Shown here: positions 23,496 to 35,449 of the stretch, in pieces
Layout: each line of letters opens with the position of its first letter
Position numbering within the stretch: position 1 is the stretch's first letter
From: Carya illinoinensis
Lineage: Eukaryota > Streptophyta > Magnoliopsida > Fagales > Juglandaceae
Assembly: GCF_018687715.1 (NCBI RefSeq)
Contig: NC_056758.1
Span: 23,044,501 to 23,108,500, forward strand
DNA length: 64,000 nucleotides
Direction: 5' to 3'
The notes under the pieces: model-generated
The model's input: only the letters and a program-made list of their open reading frames with translations
What the model was told of the DNA's origin: nothing
Databases searched by the model: none
Position numbers and translations under genes: made by a program

Positions 23496-24264
23496 GTCAT
23501 TGATGTGAACCCGCGGAATTGGAATCCCTTGAACCCATAATTAATTTGAAAACTCACCCAAGAAAACCAAAATCAAGTCAATTGGATGAACAAATATAGA
23601 CTCATTGAGGAACTTGTTTCAAGAACCTAGATTATATGAAAATCTAGACTCGTTGAAAAACCTATCTCAAAAACCTAGATTACAAGAAAGAACACCACAA
23701 AGGTTATGATTTACCTTTGTTAAGTTCAAAAGTTCAATCAAGAACAAGAGAAGATAGCTCAACTCATAATAAAAATTCAATATTATCTAACCTCTCAAAT
23801 GAGGCTACAAGTGGTTTCAATAAACCATCCACAAAAACCCTAGTGAATAATGCCGCGGGGTATTGTAGCATGAACAATGGAGCACTATAGTAACTTCTAA
23901 AGCCTTTGTTAAAATAAAATAATAACTTTCCAAATAAGCCTTTGGCCAAAATATAAGGCCTTCCCAAAAACCCTAGTTTGTAAGAAATGTGGGCTAAGCA
24001 TCCTCAAGCCACTTATTCTAAACTAATAATTAAAATCCTTTAAACAAATTGAAAGCCTTAACAACAACAGACCCTATCTCTAAATCATGTCTTCCATAGC
24101 TTGGATCAAGTGGATCAAAACTTGTTCTCCTTCTTTCAAGCCCATCTTGAGTGTTGGGCTCTTGCTAGCTTCATCCCAAGTGAATTGCACCAATCCTTAC
24201 ATTGCTTTCTTGATCTTGTAACTGATCCTTAAGACTTAGTCCACCTTGGGGCCCCATTAGTCAT
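23496..24264 (-). mobile_element. Solo LTR, family A, with target duplication GTCAT
   Basis: The LTR proper is 23501-24259 (759 bp), minus strand. Read on the plus strand it runs from TGATGTGAACC to TTGGGGCCCCATTA, the reverse of the TGATGGGCCCCAAGG...GGTTCACATCA copy at 25471-26243. GTCAT occurs at 23496-23500 and 24260-24264. One terminal base is mutated (CATTA for CATCA). No genes inside. Confidence 0.9.
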
Positions 24265-25465
24265 GCTACAAAATGTTTCTATCTCAAGTAAGTCATATCT
24301 TTTGAGTTATGTTTAAGTCAGGTTGTGTTACATTAGGACTTTTGTCCGTTCATATTTCAGTCACATTTCATCTTGAATACAGTTTGTGTATCTCAAGAAC
24401 AATCTTTCAAGTCATGTCAAGTTAGTTATGTCTAGGATACTCATGATGTAGTCACTATGATTGATCGGGCATCTCCATTCATACTTCAGGCGAGGTTTTT
24501 CTAGCAAAATCATTTTGATTGTCAGAATATAGTTCAAGTTCATTTGTGCTGATACTCCTAACATAATCATTCTGATTGTTAGGGTATTTCTTTTAAAATA
24601 CTTGTGATGTAATCATTCTAATTGTCAAAGTATTACTAGGTATTCATGGTATAATCATTTTGATTGCAACGGTATATGATTTAAAACACTTGTGATGTAA
24701 TCATTCTGATTGTCAGAGTATTACTAGGTATTCCTGGTGTAATCATTTTGATTGCTAGGGTACGTGATTTAAAATACTCGTGATGGAATCATTTTGATTG
24801 TCTGAGTATCTCCGATGGAATATGTTGGGCGGAATCATTCTAATTGTCCATTATTCCTGACAAAACCACTGGCAAAATTATTTTGATTGTCAGAATTCAG
24901 ATCAAGTTCATGTTAAGTTAAGTTTTAATTCAAGTTCACGTTCATGTTACGTTTCATTTCACATTAAGTTCATGTTTAGTTTCATTTCAAGTTTAGTTAT
25001 GTTCATATTCATACTCAAGTTTAGTTTATTGAATAAGATTCCAAGTTCATATATTTCTCATTCATGTTATTTTCAAGTTCACATTAATGTCAAGTCTTAA
25101 GTTCACATTCATGCTTTGTCACGTCAAGTCAAGTCTCAGTTTCAAGCCCATGTCATGTTAAGTTTCAAGTTCAGTTCATGTTTTAGTTCAAGTTATGTCA
25201 GTTCATGCCATGTTATGTCAAGTTATGTTAATTTTATGCTTATTAATGACTTTGATTGTGCATTCATGCCTTTATTGCTATGCATGCATAATTAACCTGT
25301 GTCGGAGTTTACTGTTAACTTGCTGAGATTTGTAATCAAATCTCACTGTGGTAGTCCTAGCTACCACTCCCCCTGAATGGTAGGCGATGTGTCAGGACCA
25401 AAGCAGAGAGTAGACACTGGCAGATTAGAGGAGGTTGACTATTTGAGATATTATAAGTTTGGTGC
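24265..25465. repeat. Minisatellite-like and low-complexity repeat region
   Basis: From about 24450 to 24895 the motif AATCATT(C/T)TGATTGT recurs about ten times at 35-55 bp spacing. From 24900 to 25250 there is low-complexity TTCAAGTTCATGTTAAG-type sequence. A less repetitive part (25250-25465) contains CCCCTGAATGGTAGGCGATG and may belong to a further LTR. No coding capacity seen. Confidence 0.6.
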
Positions 25466-26248
25466 ATAGTTGATGGGCCCCAAGGTGGACCGAGTCTTAG
25501 ACATCATTTGCAAGTTTTAGATGAGGCAATCACAAGATCAAGAGCTAAGAAGAGTAAGGAAGCAATGCAAGGATTGGTGCAATCCACATAGCAAGAGCTC
25601 AACATTCAAGATGGGGCTTGAGAGGAGGAGATCCAGTTTTGATTCATTTGATATAAGCTATGGAAGAAGGCAACAACATGACTCAAAGGCTTTGGGTAAT
25701 TTAAGGCTTTCAACTTGTTTAATTCATTTAAAGGACTTATTTTGTTAGTTTAGAAAAATTAGGTTTATTATGAGAAGGATTTAAGGGCATGTTGGAAAAG
25801 CTATTATTTTGTTAAACTAGGATTTCAAGAGGGTTACAGTAGCCATGGCACTATTAACTCAGGGGCATTTTTTGAAGCTGAGACCTTTTTTACCTAGGAT
25901 TTTGTGAGGTAGTTTAAATACTCTTTGTTACCTCATTTTAGACAATATATGAAAGTTTATGAAATTGATGAATTTTATTCATTGCGAGTTGAGTTTATCT
26001 CCTCTTGTTCTTGATTGAACATTTGAACTTATAAAAGGTAAATCACAACCTTTGTGGCGTTCCTCCTTTATAATCTAGGTTCTTGAGATAGGTTCTTCAA
26101 CGGGTTTAGATTTTAATATAATCTAGGTTCTTGAAACGAGTTCCTCACTGGGTCTTGATTCTTCCATCCAGTGACTTGATTTTGGCTTTCTTGGGTAAGT
26201 TTTCAAATTGATTAAGTGATTCTCATTCTGCTGGTTCACATCAATAGT
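25466..26248 (+). mobile_element. Solo LTR, family A, with target duplication ATAGT
   Basis: The LTR proper is 25471-26243 (773 bp), from TGATGGGCCCCAAGG to GGTTCACATCA. ATAGT flanks it at 25466-25470 and 26244-26248. It is the plus-strand reference copy for family A, which in the copy at 26744 is followed by a tRNA-Met type primer site. Confidence 0.93.
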
Positions 26249-26743
26249 ATTGCTCAAAAAACAATGGAGGTAGGTAACCTTGTGCTGCATGTCCCCGACG
26301 CTTCGGATGTCCATCTAATCCAAAGCAGAATCTGGGGGAGTCACAGCTGCCAAGGAAGGCCATTATATACTTATACTTGAAAACTTATATTTAGCATTGT
26401 TTTGTAAAAATTCATCCGTTTCATTTCGTAAAGCTTCATAAAGGAAAATCATTTCATTTTCATTTATTTAGAAAACTCTATAAGAGTATGAACATAATAC
26501 TTACCTGGACTTCATGTCATTCTCATTTTATGTAGTCCATTCATGTGTGTGTTAGATAGAACCCTACATGTATACACAATCTCAACATCATTCTCTATCT
26601 ATTACATAAGTAACTATACTAGAAATAGAACTACACTTCACTTGGAACACTCTCCATCTATCCCAATGTTCTTACGTGCCATTTATTATGCTAAAACCTT
26701 TGGGGTCCATTTACAATCACTACCTCTGTCTTTTAAGTTTTCC
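26249..26743. other. Unassigned sequence between two family-A LTRs
   Basis: About 500 bases with no recognised gene. GGGGGAGTCACAGCTGCC near 26335 looks like an LTR edge or PPT neighbourhood, but no partner was found. Confidence 0.4.
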
Positions 26744-27287
26744 TGATGGGTGCCAAGGTGGACCGATTCTTAAAGATCCTTTGCAAGTTCCAAATGAGGT
26801 AATCCTAAGATCAAGAGCTAGCAAGATCAAAGAAGCTATACAAGGATAGGTGAAATCCACTTGGGATGAGTCTAGCAAGAGCCCAATATTCAAGATGGAC
26901 TTGAGAGAAGGGAGATCCAGTTTTCATCCGCATGATACAAACAATGGAATTGTGCAACATAAATTATGACCTATTATTATGTTTATGTGATTTAAGGCCT
27001 TGGACTTGTTTACTTCATTAAAAGGCTTATTTATTAGTTATAAGAATTATTCTAGAATAATTGGGCTTTGAGGATGGTCAGCCCACCTTTGTGGCATTCC
27101 TCCTTTGTAATCTAGGTTCGTGAGACAGGTTTTTCAACGGGTCTAGATTTTAATATAATCTAGGTTCTTGAAACGAGTTCCTCAATGGGTCTTGATTTGT
27201 CCATCCAGTGACTTGATTTTGGCTTTCTTGGGTGAGTTTCAAATTGATTGTGGGTTCAAGGAATTTCTATTCTGTTGGTTCACATCA
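26744..27287 (+). repeat. 5' LTR of a family-A (CRM-like) element
   Basis: Starts TGATGGGTGCCAAGG and ends GGTTCACATCA, matching the family-A solo LTR but about 230 bp shorter because of an internal deletion around 27060-27090. A primer site follows at once, so this is a 5' LTR, not a solo LTR. The 3' LTR must lie right of the window. Confidence 0.85.
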
Positions 27288-27288
27288 T

Positions 27289-27304
27289 TTGGTATTCAGA
27301 GCTT
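27289..27304 (+). other. Primer binding site, tRNA-Met type
   Basis: TTGGTATTCAGAGCTTGG after the LTR end matches the usual TGGTATCAGAGC site (initiator tRNA-Met) with one inserted base. This shows the family-A LTR belongs to an element with a Met primer, as in chromoviruses. Confidence 0.75.
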
Positions 27305-27694
27305 GGTTTCTAATCAGGTCCGGTTTTATCTTTTAATTTTTACATTACTTATAAGAAAAAAAAAACAAAGTGCAAGAATTCCATCTTATTAGATCTGCCA
27401 TGTTTTTCATCATCTAGGGTTTCATTATCCCCTTGTAATTTCCTTGTCAATTTTCATATGTTTGAAGTCAATTGTTTGACTTTCACATTTGAATATTTCT
27501 GTTTGTGATTGAATTGGTGAGAAAAGAAAGGAAAAGAAAAAAATAGAAAAGAAAAGAAAAGAATAGAAAAGAAAGAAAAAGAATAAAAAATTCGAAAAAA
27601 ATTGATTGACCTTATCATCAAAGGGACTGAATACATATATCATTATAGTTGGTATCTTGTCTTGTGATAACTCTTTCCCTTGTATATTTTTGAG
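27305..27694 (+). other. Leader of the family-A element (first part)
   Basis: Untranslated leader with a GAAAA-rich stretch (27520-27600). It is interrupted at 27695 by the family-B nest and resumes at 54520. ORFs here are low-complexity. Confidence 0.65.
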
Positions 27695-27699
27695 ACTCG

Positions 27700-28440
27700 T
27701 GTGACACCCCGTTTTTATGTGTATTTTCACTGAAGGAATATTTTAATTTAATTAATATAATATTACTTTTATTTTAAATTATCAGATTTTAATTGGATTT
27801 TAATTGCTGTTTAATTTATTTTAGCTTGTCTTTGGATTTAAAATTAAATAGTTTGTTTTTACTAGTTAATTATTATATTTTAGCTTTACGTTGTGTTTAA
27901 AATATTTTCTTAATTTTATTGCTTTTAAACTTATTTTCGTTGGATCAGTTGTTGGACTCCAGAGGTGTGGATTGGACCTCATTTCTTTTCTTTTCTTTTT
28001 CTTTTTCCCTTCTTCCTTTTCTTTTCTTCTTTTCTTTCTTTTCTTCTTTTTTTTTCTTCTTCTTTTTCTTCCCTTTTTCCTCCTCTCCCGCGTACGCACA
28101 GCTGCCCTTTTTCTCCTTCTGTTGCCGCCTGTTTGTCAGCCTAGTTCTCCACCGTCTGGCCACCGTTTAGTGCACCGCCACCACCATTCTCTTCCCCTTA
28201 CACCAGAGATCATCCCCACCAATTTTCAGAGCCATCGGACCAGCTGTTAGCCTTCAAGAGCCACCGGAAGTCTCTGCACCTGCTCTGTTTTTGCCCCTGT
28301 CGCCGGTTGCTTTCGCAGCCCAGAACCGCCGCTCACCGGCGACGTGGCCTACACCACCCACCCAGTTTTCTTCCCCTCTCACCAATGAACATCCCCACCA
28401 AGTTTCACCTCCATCCGAGCCACCGTTAGCTGCCACAAGC
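27700..28440 (+). repeat. Truncated 5' LTR of the family-B element
   Basis: Matches the first part of the 3' LTR at 52162 up to the GAGCCACCGTTAGC(T/C)GCCAC segment, then changes at about 28440 to unrelated internal sequence. About 1.6 kb of LTR, the primer site and the 5' leader are therefore missing. Long plus- and minus-strand ORFs here come from CT-rich and proline-codon-rich sequence. Confidence 0.85.
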
Positions 28441-30248
28441 TTTGGGGGAAATAATTAAATTTCAAGTTTTAAATTTCGCTGATTCGGATGAACAATTTGG
28501 TGACAATTGGGGTTTTAAAATTTACAAGTTTTAAGGTGAATGTTTTGGATTAAAGCCATCAATCTCTAGGATTTCAAAAAATGATTTATTATCCGTTAAT
28601 GTATTAGATTTTAAAAGCTTTGGGAGCCGATTGTTCTATTATGGGGTGTAAGCTCATTGATCTTAGAAATTCTAGAAATTATTCTTATTTGATTTAAGGA
28701 TTTAGAATTGCAGAGTTGAAGGATCAATTTATAATAAGAGTTGAGTTCTTAGTTTTACAGACTTGGGGTGCTAGCTTGATCCACTCTGGAGAGTGATTAG
28801 TTTGCAACCATTAAAGTGGGGTTGATCAGAGTTTAGTTAATAATATGAAATTTTTCTGGGGTACATTTCTTTGAGAATGGAAGGTAATGATTTAGCTCAT
28901 ATACTTCTTTGAGGATTGTAGATATTGACTTAGTTCAGAAAATGACTATTGTTAACTTGAGGTTGCAGTAATCGATTTTAGGAAATGATTTTTGTCGGTT
29001 CGGAAGAAATAGATCCATTGAGGTTTTGGAAGCAATAGTTTAATTGTTGGTATTGAATTCGATTGAAGTTGAGACTTTATGTTCTAGAGACTTTTGGGAA
29101 CGAATTATTAGCAGGTTTAAGGTCATTTTCAGTACAAAGCTTTAAGCGATAACTATTTGCTGATATTAAGGGTATAAGTTAAGCAGATATAGGAATGATT
29201 CATGTTGATTTGCGGATATAAGTCCAGATGATGGAAATAGTAGTAATGGATTACTTGTACGTTGGAATGACTATTGGTTCTGGCTAAGGACGTATGAGAT
29301 TGACACGTGATAGTGGTGAATCGATTGGAGCGTTCAGTCGAAGCGTGTTACTCAATGGAATGTGGGTTGGCAATAATTGTTATAGCTCGAGGTTATAGTG
29401 ACAAGTTTTAGGATTGATTCATACCGAGTTGAGGATAATAGATGATGCAGGTTTTGGGAAATGAAATTTTGTTTATTTTGAGAATAAGGTACGGATGTTG
29501 AAAATGGAAGTGATGGATCACTTATACGTTAGAATGATTATTGATCTTAGCTAAGGGTACATGAGATCCATTTATAGTGGTGGTGAGGGTGTATGGATTT
29601 CGGAGAGTACAAATTCTAGTCTCTTTTTGGCTTGAGAGAAGTGGCTTTGGTGAGTACTGAAGTGGATTAGATGTGATAGTATTAAATTCAATAGATTTTA
29701 ACTTTGAGTTCTTAGTGAGTTGATCGGAGTGTATATTTGAAGTGGGTTACCAATTGGAGTGATGGTTGGCATTTATTGTTGAGACTATCTTCAAGAATTA
29801 ATTGTGACTTGAGGTCACACAGGAATTTAAATTTTGAGGCTATACTTTCTTTTGGAGTTTGAGTGTCCAGTTGGGAGAATTATATACATTTTATTTAACT
29901 TGAAGAGAGATTGTTGAGTCGCCATGTGTAGTGGATAATAAAATCTTGAAAGTGGAAGTTTGGGAATCAATGGTGATTAGCCTAAACAGGTACGTAAGGT
30001 AATAAGCAGTAGAAGTCAGGAGGGTAGTGCCATAGTTTTGATGGATTGGAGGTTTCAATAGCATGGCCTATCTTGAGATTTAATTTTGTATGCAATTGAA
30101 GGAAATAGTCGTGCTAATATTAGGGTTATGAGAATAGAAGTAGGTAAGTGAGTTTATAAGAAGGGTTTATTGAGGTTATCGTGAATTTAATCGTGGTTCG
30201 TAGTGAATTTAGTTATCTCTAAATTAGACGATATTTAGAATTTAGGTG
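28441..30248 (+). other. Non-coding internal region of the family-B element
   Basis: About 1.8 kb with no ORF above trivial size and no gag-pol similarity. Diverged internal repeats are visible, for example TTACTTGTACGTTGGAATGA at 29253 against a near copy at about 29518. The G/T-rich style matches 51404-52161 on the far side of Athila element 3. Confidence 0.6.
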
Positions 30249-30253
30249 ATGAT

Positions 30254-32681
30254 TGACTCACTCAAAAATGAGTAGCAGTAATGCTATCCCAAGTGCAGGA
30301 GGATGTCGTGTAATAATTAGGAATAAATTCCTAGATCGTCTCCTCAGGAAAAGTTACTTAAAATTAAACTTGTTGAAAAATGTGAAAAACTTCACAAAGA
30401 GAAAACAAGAGGATGATATGTGCAATGGATGGAAGAGGTTACTAGTCATGGACTAGATTCATATTTTTAGATTTTTGATTGTCGGATTGGAATGTAAATG
30501 ACTAATAGATTAAATTCAGAGATTAATAAAACTAAATTAAGAATTAAACTAGATTAGAAAGTAATTGACAAAACATGCATTGAAAATTGAAAAACCTCAA
30601 AATCAATATTCTAGGGTTTATCATTGTATCTAAATCACAAATTCTCAAATTAAACCATAACAATTGTAATTACTATTAAAATGAAAGCTTAATGAAACAA
30701 TAAAAATAAATAACATGAAATAAGTAACAACAATTAAATTACCCAACTAAAACAAAAACAAAAGCTCTCTACCAAACCCTTCTTGCAATAAATTAAACTA
30801 GTACACTTAATTAAAAACTTCTAAAACAATTCCTTTATTTCATGAAACAAACTAGCATATTTGATTAAAAACTTCTAAAACAATTCTCTTGTTGCATGAA
30901 ACCAACTAGCACACTTGAAAGAAATTAAGGTATTACAATTAATGAGATAAAATTCTAAAACAATTCTTAATACTTAATAAAAATTCTTAAAACAACAAAG
31001 CATTGTAGCCAAAAATAAAAACTGCCGAACACAACACTATGTTTAAGTTAAAACAAAAAAAAAACTGTTGAACACAACTCTCCCCTAGAACAATCAAGTT
31101 CAGTCTGCAACGTGAAAAGGAATGAGCACCAAATAAGAGACAAATAAACAAAGGAATGAATCGAAGTAAAATAAAATGAGAGACTTCTAGAGTTCCGTCC
31201 CTCCCTCCCTCCAACGAAAAGGAACCAAAAGTAAAAATGTGTCTGGAAGGAAAATAAAATAAAAGCAAAGAAATCTGCTGCTGCCGCTAGCTTCTAAACA
31301 AAAAGAAAATAAGTCCAAAACAAAACTAAACTCTGCTGCTGCTTCTACCAGCTAATAAATAGCTGATCTCCAGCTGCTCCAACTAACCGAATGAAAAAGA
31401 AAGAAGGGAAAAAAATAATCCTGCTGTTTCTGCCCTCCGTGCTGCATATGTGCATGTGTGCATGTTGGTCTGCATGTGTGAGCTGCTGTGGGTCCAGCTG
31501 TGTGCTGTCCGAATGAGGCTGGTCTGCTGTAACGTGCTGTATGCTTTCTGTTGTGTACATGTGTGCATGCATGTGTGAGTGCTGTCCGAAGGGTGTGTGA
31601 GTGTCTTTACTGCTGTGTTTGTCTGCAACGTGCTGTATGCTTTCTGTCCAGGTTGCTGCACATTCAGGTTGCTGTCTATGTGTAAGTTGGTCCCATGCAT
31701 GGTCCGAATGAGTTGCATGGCTGCATGTGTGCTGTCCATGTGGTCTTCTTTCTTTTGCTGTAGTAGCTGCTGTCCGAGTGCTTTTTGTTCTGCATGTGCA
31801 TCGTCCATTTCTTCTCCTGCTGCTTGCTGTCTGCATGTGCATGGTTTGTTTGAGTGCTGTCCGAATGATGCTGCATGTGTGATTGGCTGTCAAAGCATGT
31901 CCGAGTGAGTGCTTTGCTTTGCTGCTGTCCGAGTGAACACATGTGTTTGTTCTACTGCATGGTTGCATCGTGTGAGAGGCTGCTGTCACGTTTATTGCAT
32001 GTGAGCTGCATGGTTGCATCGTGTGAGAGGTTGCTGTCACGTTTATTGCATGTGAGCTGCATGTGTAAGTTGGTCCCATGCATGGTGTCCGTGTGGTAAG
32101 CAAAAGCAATGACTCCTCGGGCCACAGGAGGCAAAACCAACTTCAAATCATATTCATAGTACGCAATTCCCACCACTTCCACTAACCAGTGGCCAATCTT
32201 CAAACCTCAGTTAACTGGCACAGAAAATGACCCCCAAGAAAACAAAGCAAAAATCCACCTAGAAATTACCTGGTTAAGTCAGATATTTCCTTGTACTTCC
32301 ATTGAAGAAAAAAACAAATAGAGAGATTTTTCATACATCATCTAACAAACCCATGTCTCTCTCTCTGCACGTCTCCCTCACTTTGCAGCTTCCAAAGAAG
32401 TATTTGCAGTTGGGGGAGAGAGAGAGAGACAGAGCAACAAGGAGAATAATGGTACAAACACAAATGATAATAGAGAGCAAGAAAAATTATGGACTAGAAT
32501 GCACAGTAATCAATAGTTGATAGAATTCAAGCAGAAATTCATGCTTTTAATCAATTAAAATCACAACTTTGATTTATTCACTTTAACCATTTTTCCATTT
32601 AAAACCAATAATAATGTCATGATGAATTTAAAATACATTGGTTTTAAAATAGCTAAAATATGCAATATTTCAGCTCAATCA
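30254..32681 (-). repeat. 3' LTR of Athila element 3
   Basis: 2428 bp. On the plus strand it runs from TGACTCACTCAAAAATGAG to CAGCTCAATCA. It includes a GCATGTG/GCTGTCCGA-rich block (31440-32090) that stays open on the element's sense strand for 254 codons, and a 51-bp tandem pair at 31956-32057. The PPT lies immediately right. Confidence 0.92.
31956..32057 (-). repeat. 51-bp tandem duplication within the element 3 LTR
   Basis: Two copies begin at 31956 and 32007, each with TGCATGGTTGCATCGTGTG and CACGTTTATTGCATGTGAG. The same pair is present in the 5' LTR (about 50679-50780), so it predates insertion. Confidence 0.85.
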
Positions 32682-33134
32682 CACCCCCCAACTAGTATTT
32701 TGCTAATCCTTGAGCAAAATAGTGAAAATTAATTGAGATGAACATTGCATAAAACTCGAAATTCAAACAAAAGCAATCAAACATAATTCTGAATTCTCAC
32801 AAAAGTGACATGTTACCACTAAACCACCAGGGGCTATACCCATCAAGACTATCTCAACAATCTTTCACGTAGAATTGAGACAAATTCCTCATAACTCAAA
32901 TGTGTGTGTGGAGCTAAACTGGCTGTGCGTTCCTTATTACTAGCCATGATTTGTCATAGGATTTTTCAACCTTAAGATTAATCGTTGCTGATTCTAACTA
33001 CCTCAAAGCCCAAGGGACTAGCAGTTTTCACGCTAGCTCTGTTTTTTAAAGGTTGGACACTCAACCCCCAAAGTCTTGGGTAACTGTTTCTAGCGCTTTT
33101 TACTTAGGAAAATTCACTAAGTTGCCTTTATTCA

Positions 33135-33170
<36 letters not shown>

Positions 33171-33703
33171 CTTTTCATCCTAATCTTTTTTTTTTTTTTT
33201 GGCATGGCTCGGTAGTCCTGCAGTTTACTTCTCCAGTGTTAAATCAATGAATTGTAAATAAGGAACACTACAAGCGTAAGCATGTGCAAAATGTCCTTCA
33301 AAATTTGTCTTTCGTTCTACAAAAATTTTATCAAGTTTCATCTCAATAAGTATAATATCCCGGTGTTTCAAGCCACATATCAACAAAACATGATGCATCA
33401 AAAATCATGCTCTATGTTTAAGCTTGAAAATAAATTTTTCACAAATGATCCCGCTCAACTACTCCACCAAGATGCTCAAATTTCACAAATCTTAAATTTC
33501 AATTTTGTTTTTTTTTATTATATGTGCACACATGCTACCCCCCAACTAGTGAGATACATAATCCTCAATGAATCAAACGAAAGAAAACAAAGTGCACAGA
33601 ACTAAGCAAGCAAAACAAACAATCAACATGAAATATAAAATCAAAGCAAAAGAACAAATAAAAACAAAGCAAGTAAAGAAAACTGTAAAGAAGGAAAAAC
33701 AAC
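32682..33703 (-). other. 3' untranslated region of element 3 with two PPT-like motifs
   Basis: The terminal PPT (complement of CACCCCCCAACTAG) is at 32682-32695. A second G-tract (complement of CTACCCCCCAACTAGT) lies at 33535-33550, just after pol. Two long T-runs occur at about 33140-33200. No env-like frame is present. Confidence 0.8.
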
Positions 33704-34966
33704 TTAAAGCACCCCCCTGGGGTCTTGCACAAGCAAGATCTCTTCATGTGGATCAAAGACCTTCAGAAATGACTTTAGATGTTGTCCGTTGATAGTGAAG
33801 CTATTACCATTCTTCGGATTGATAATGTCTACCGCACCATGAGGATGAACGGTCTTTACAATGTACGACCCACTCCATCGGGATTTCAACTTTCCAGGAA
33901 AAATATGCAAGCTAGAGTTGTAAAGAAGAACTTCTTGGCCAAGTGTGAAATGCTTTGGATGAATTTTCTAATCATGCAGAATTTTCATGCATTCCTTTGC
34001 CAGTTGCGCGTTGTCATAAGCATTCCGACGAGCTTCATCCAATTCATTGATATGCAATTTTCTCAACCCTGAAGCTTCATCAAGTGACATGTTAACATGT
34101 TTTATGGCCCAAAGAGCTCGATGCTGAATGTCAACAGGTAAATGACAAGCTTTACCATAAACTAATCGATAGGGAGACATCCCTAGATTTGTTTTAAAAG
34201 CTGTCCTATAAGCCCACAAAGCATCAATAAGCTTAATCGACCAATCTTTCCTATTAGGATTTACTGTTTTCTCCAGAATGATTTTTATCTCTCTGTTTGC
34301 CAATTCAGCTTGCCCATTTGTTTGAGGGTGATAAGGGGTAGAAACTCTGTGTGTGATACCATATTTCTTCATAAGTGTAGAAAATGGTTTATTGCAAAAA
34401 TGAGAACCCCCGTCACTAATGATAACCTTGGGCATGCCAAATCGAGCAAACAAAGATTGTAAAAATTTTAGTACAACATGATGGTCATTGGTTTTGCAAG
34501 CGATGGCCTCAACCCACTTTGAAACATAGTCCACAGCCAATAAAATATATGTGTTTCTAAAGGAAACTAGAAAAGGTCCCATGAAGTCTATTCCCCAACA
34601 ATCAAAGATTTCTAAAGTAAGAATGGGGGAAAGGGGCATCATGTTTCTTTTGCTAATGGCTCCCAACTTTTGACAAGACTCACATGCTTTACAAAAATTG
34701 TAAGCGTCCTTAAACATGGAAGGCCAATAAAAACCGCTTTGCAAAATTTTTGCCACTGTTTTATTTGCTGAGAAATGACCACCACATGCACCCATATGAC
34801 AAAATCTCAATACTGAGGAAAACTCATCATCAGGAATGCATCTCCGAATTAATTGGTCCGAACAATATTTGAAAAGATAAGGGTCATCAAAGTAGAAATG
34901 TTTTACCTTAGATAAAAACCGACGCTTATCTTGGGTTGACCATTCAGAAGGCATTTGCTCAGTCAC
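33704..34966 (-). pseudogene. pol: Athila integrase, element 3 (single amber stop)
   Basis: The segment 33968-34966 covers the HHCC finger (His57, His64, Cys95, Cys98 of that segment) and the catalytic triad Asp127, Asp185 and Glu221, giving the expected D-x57-D-x35-E spacing. The core reads [11 protein letters not shown] and [11 protein letters not shown]. The frame is cut by TAG at 33968-33970 (CAG to TAG after LHD). The rest continues in the same frame to 33704, with the C-terminal [19 protein letters not shown] and NGQHLKSFL motifs. Apart from that stop the enzyme looks complete. Confidence 0.92.
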
Positions 34967-34990
34967 CAGATAATTGACTATGTCAGCAAA

Positions 34991-35428
34991 CTAGGGAGCT
35001 CTATCAACCACAAACAGCTGCTCATCCGGGAAACTATCATCAAGAGAAAGGCTGACATGTGAAGAAAGAGATGATGACAATCTAGAGAGGTGGTCAGCTA
35101 CCACGTTTTCAACTCCTTTCTTGTCCTTAATGTTGATGTTGAACTCTTGAAGTAATAGAATCCAGCGAATCAAGCTTGGTTTTGCATCTTTCTTAGCCAA
35201 CAAATACTTAAGCGCAGAATGGTCAGTGAAAATAGTAACAGGAGAACCAAGAATATAAGCCCGGAATTTATCAACTGCAAAAACCACTGCAAGCAATTCT
35301 TTTTCAGTAGTGGTATAATTTTTCTGGGCATCATTCAAAGTTCTACTGGCATAATAAATCACAAAAGGTCTGTTATCCACTCGCTGCCCCAAAACAGCTC
35401 CTAAGGCATAGTCACTAGCATCTGTCAT
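34991..35428 (-). pseudogene. pol: Athila RNase H and connection, element 3
   Basis: Encodes [23 protein letters not shown] and [11 protein letters not shown], carrying the RNase H acidic residues, then the [15 protein letters not shown] and VVADHLSR connection to the integrase. It is in frame with the segments on both sides. It begins after a stop at 35450-35452 and ends at a TAG at 34991-34993 (TGG to TAG in RAPW). Confidence 0.9.
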
Positions 35429-35449
35429 AATCTCAAAGGGAAGGTCCCA

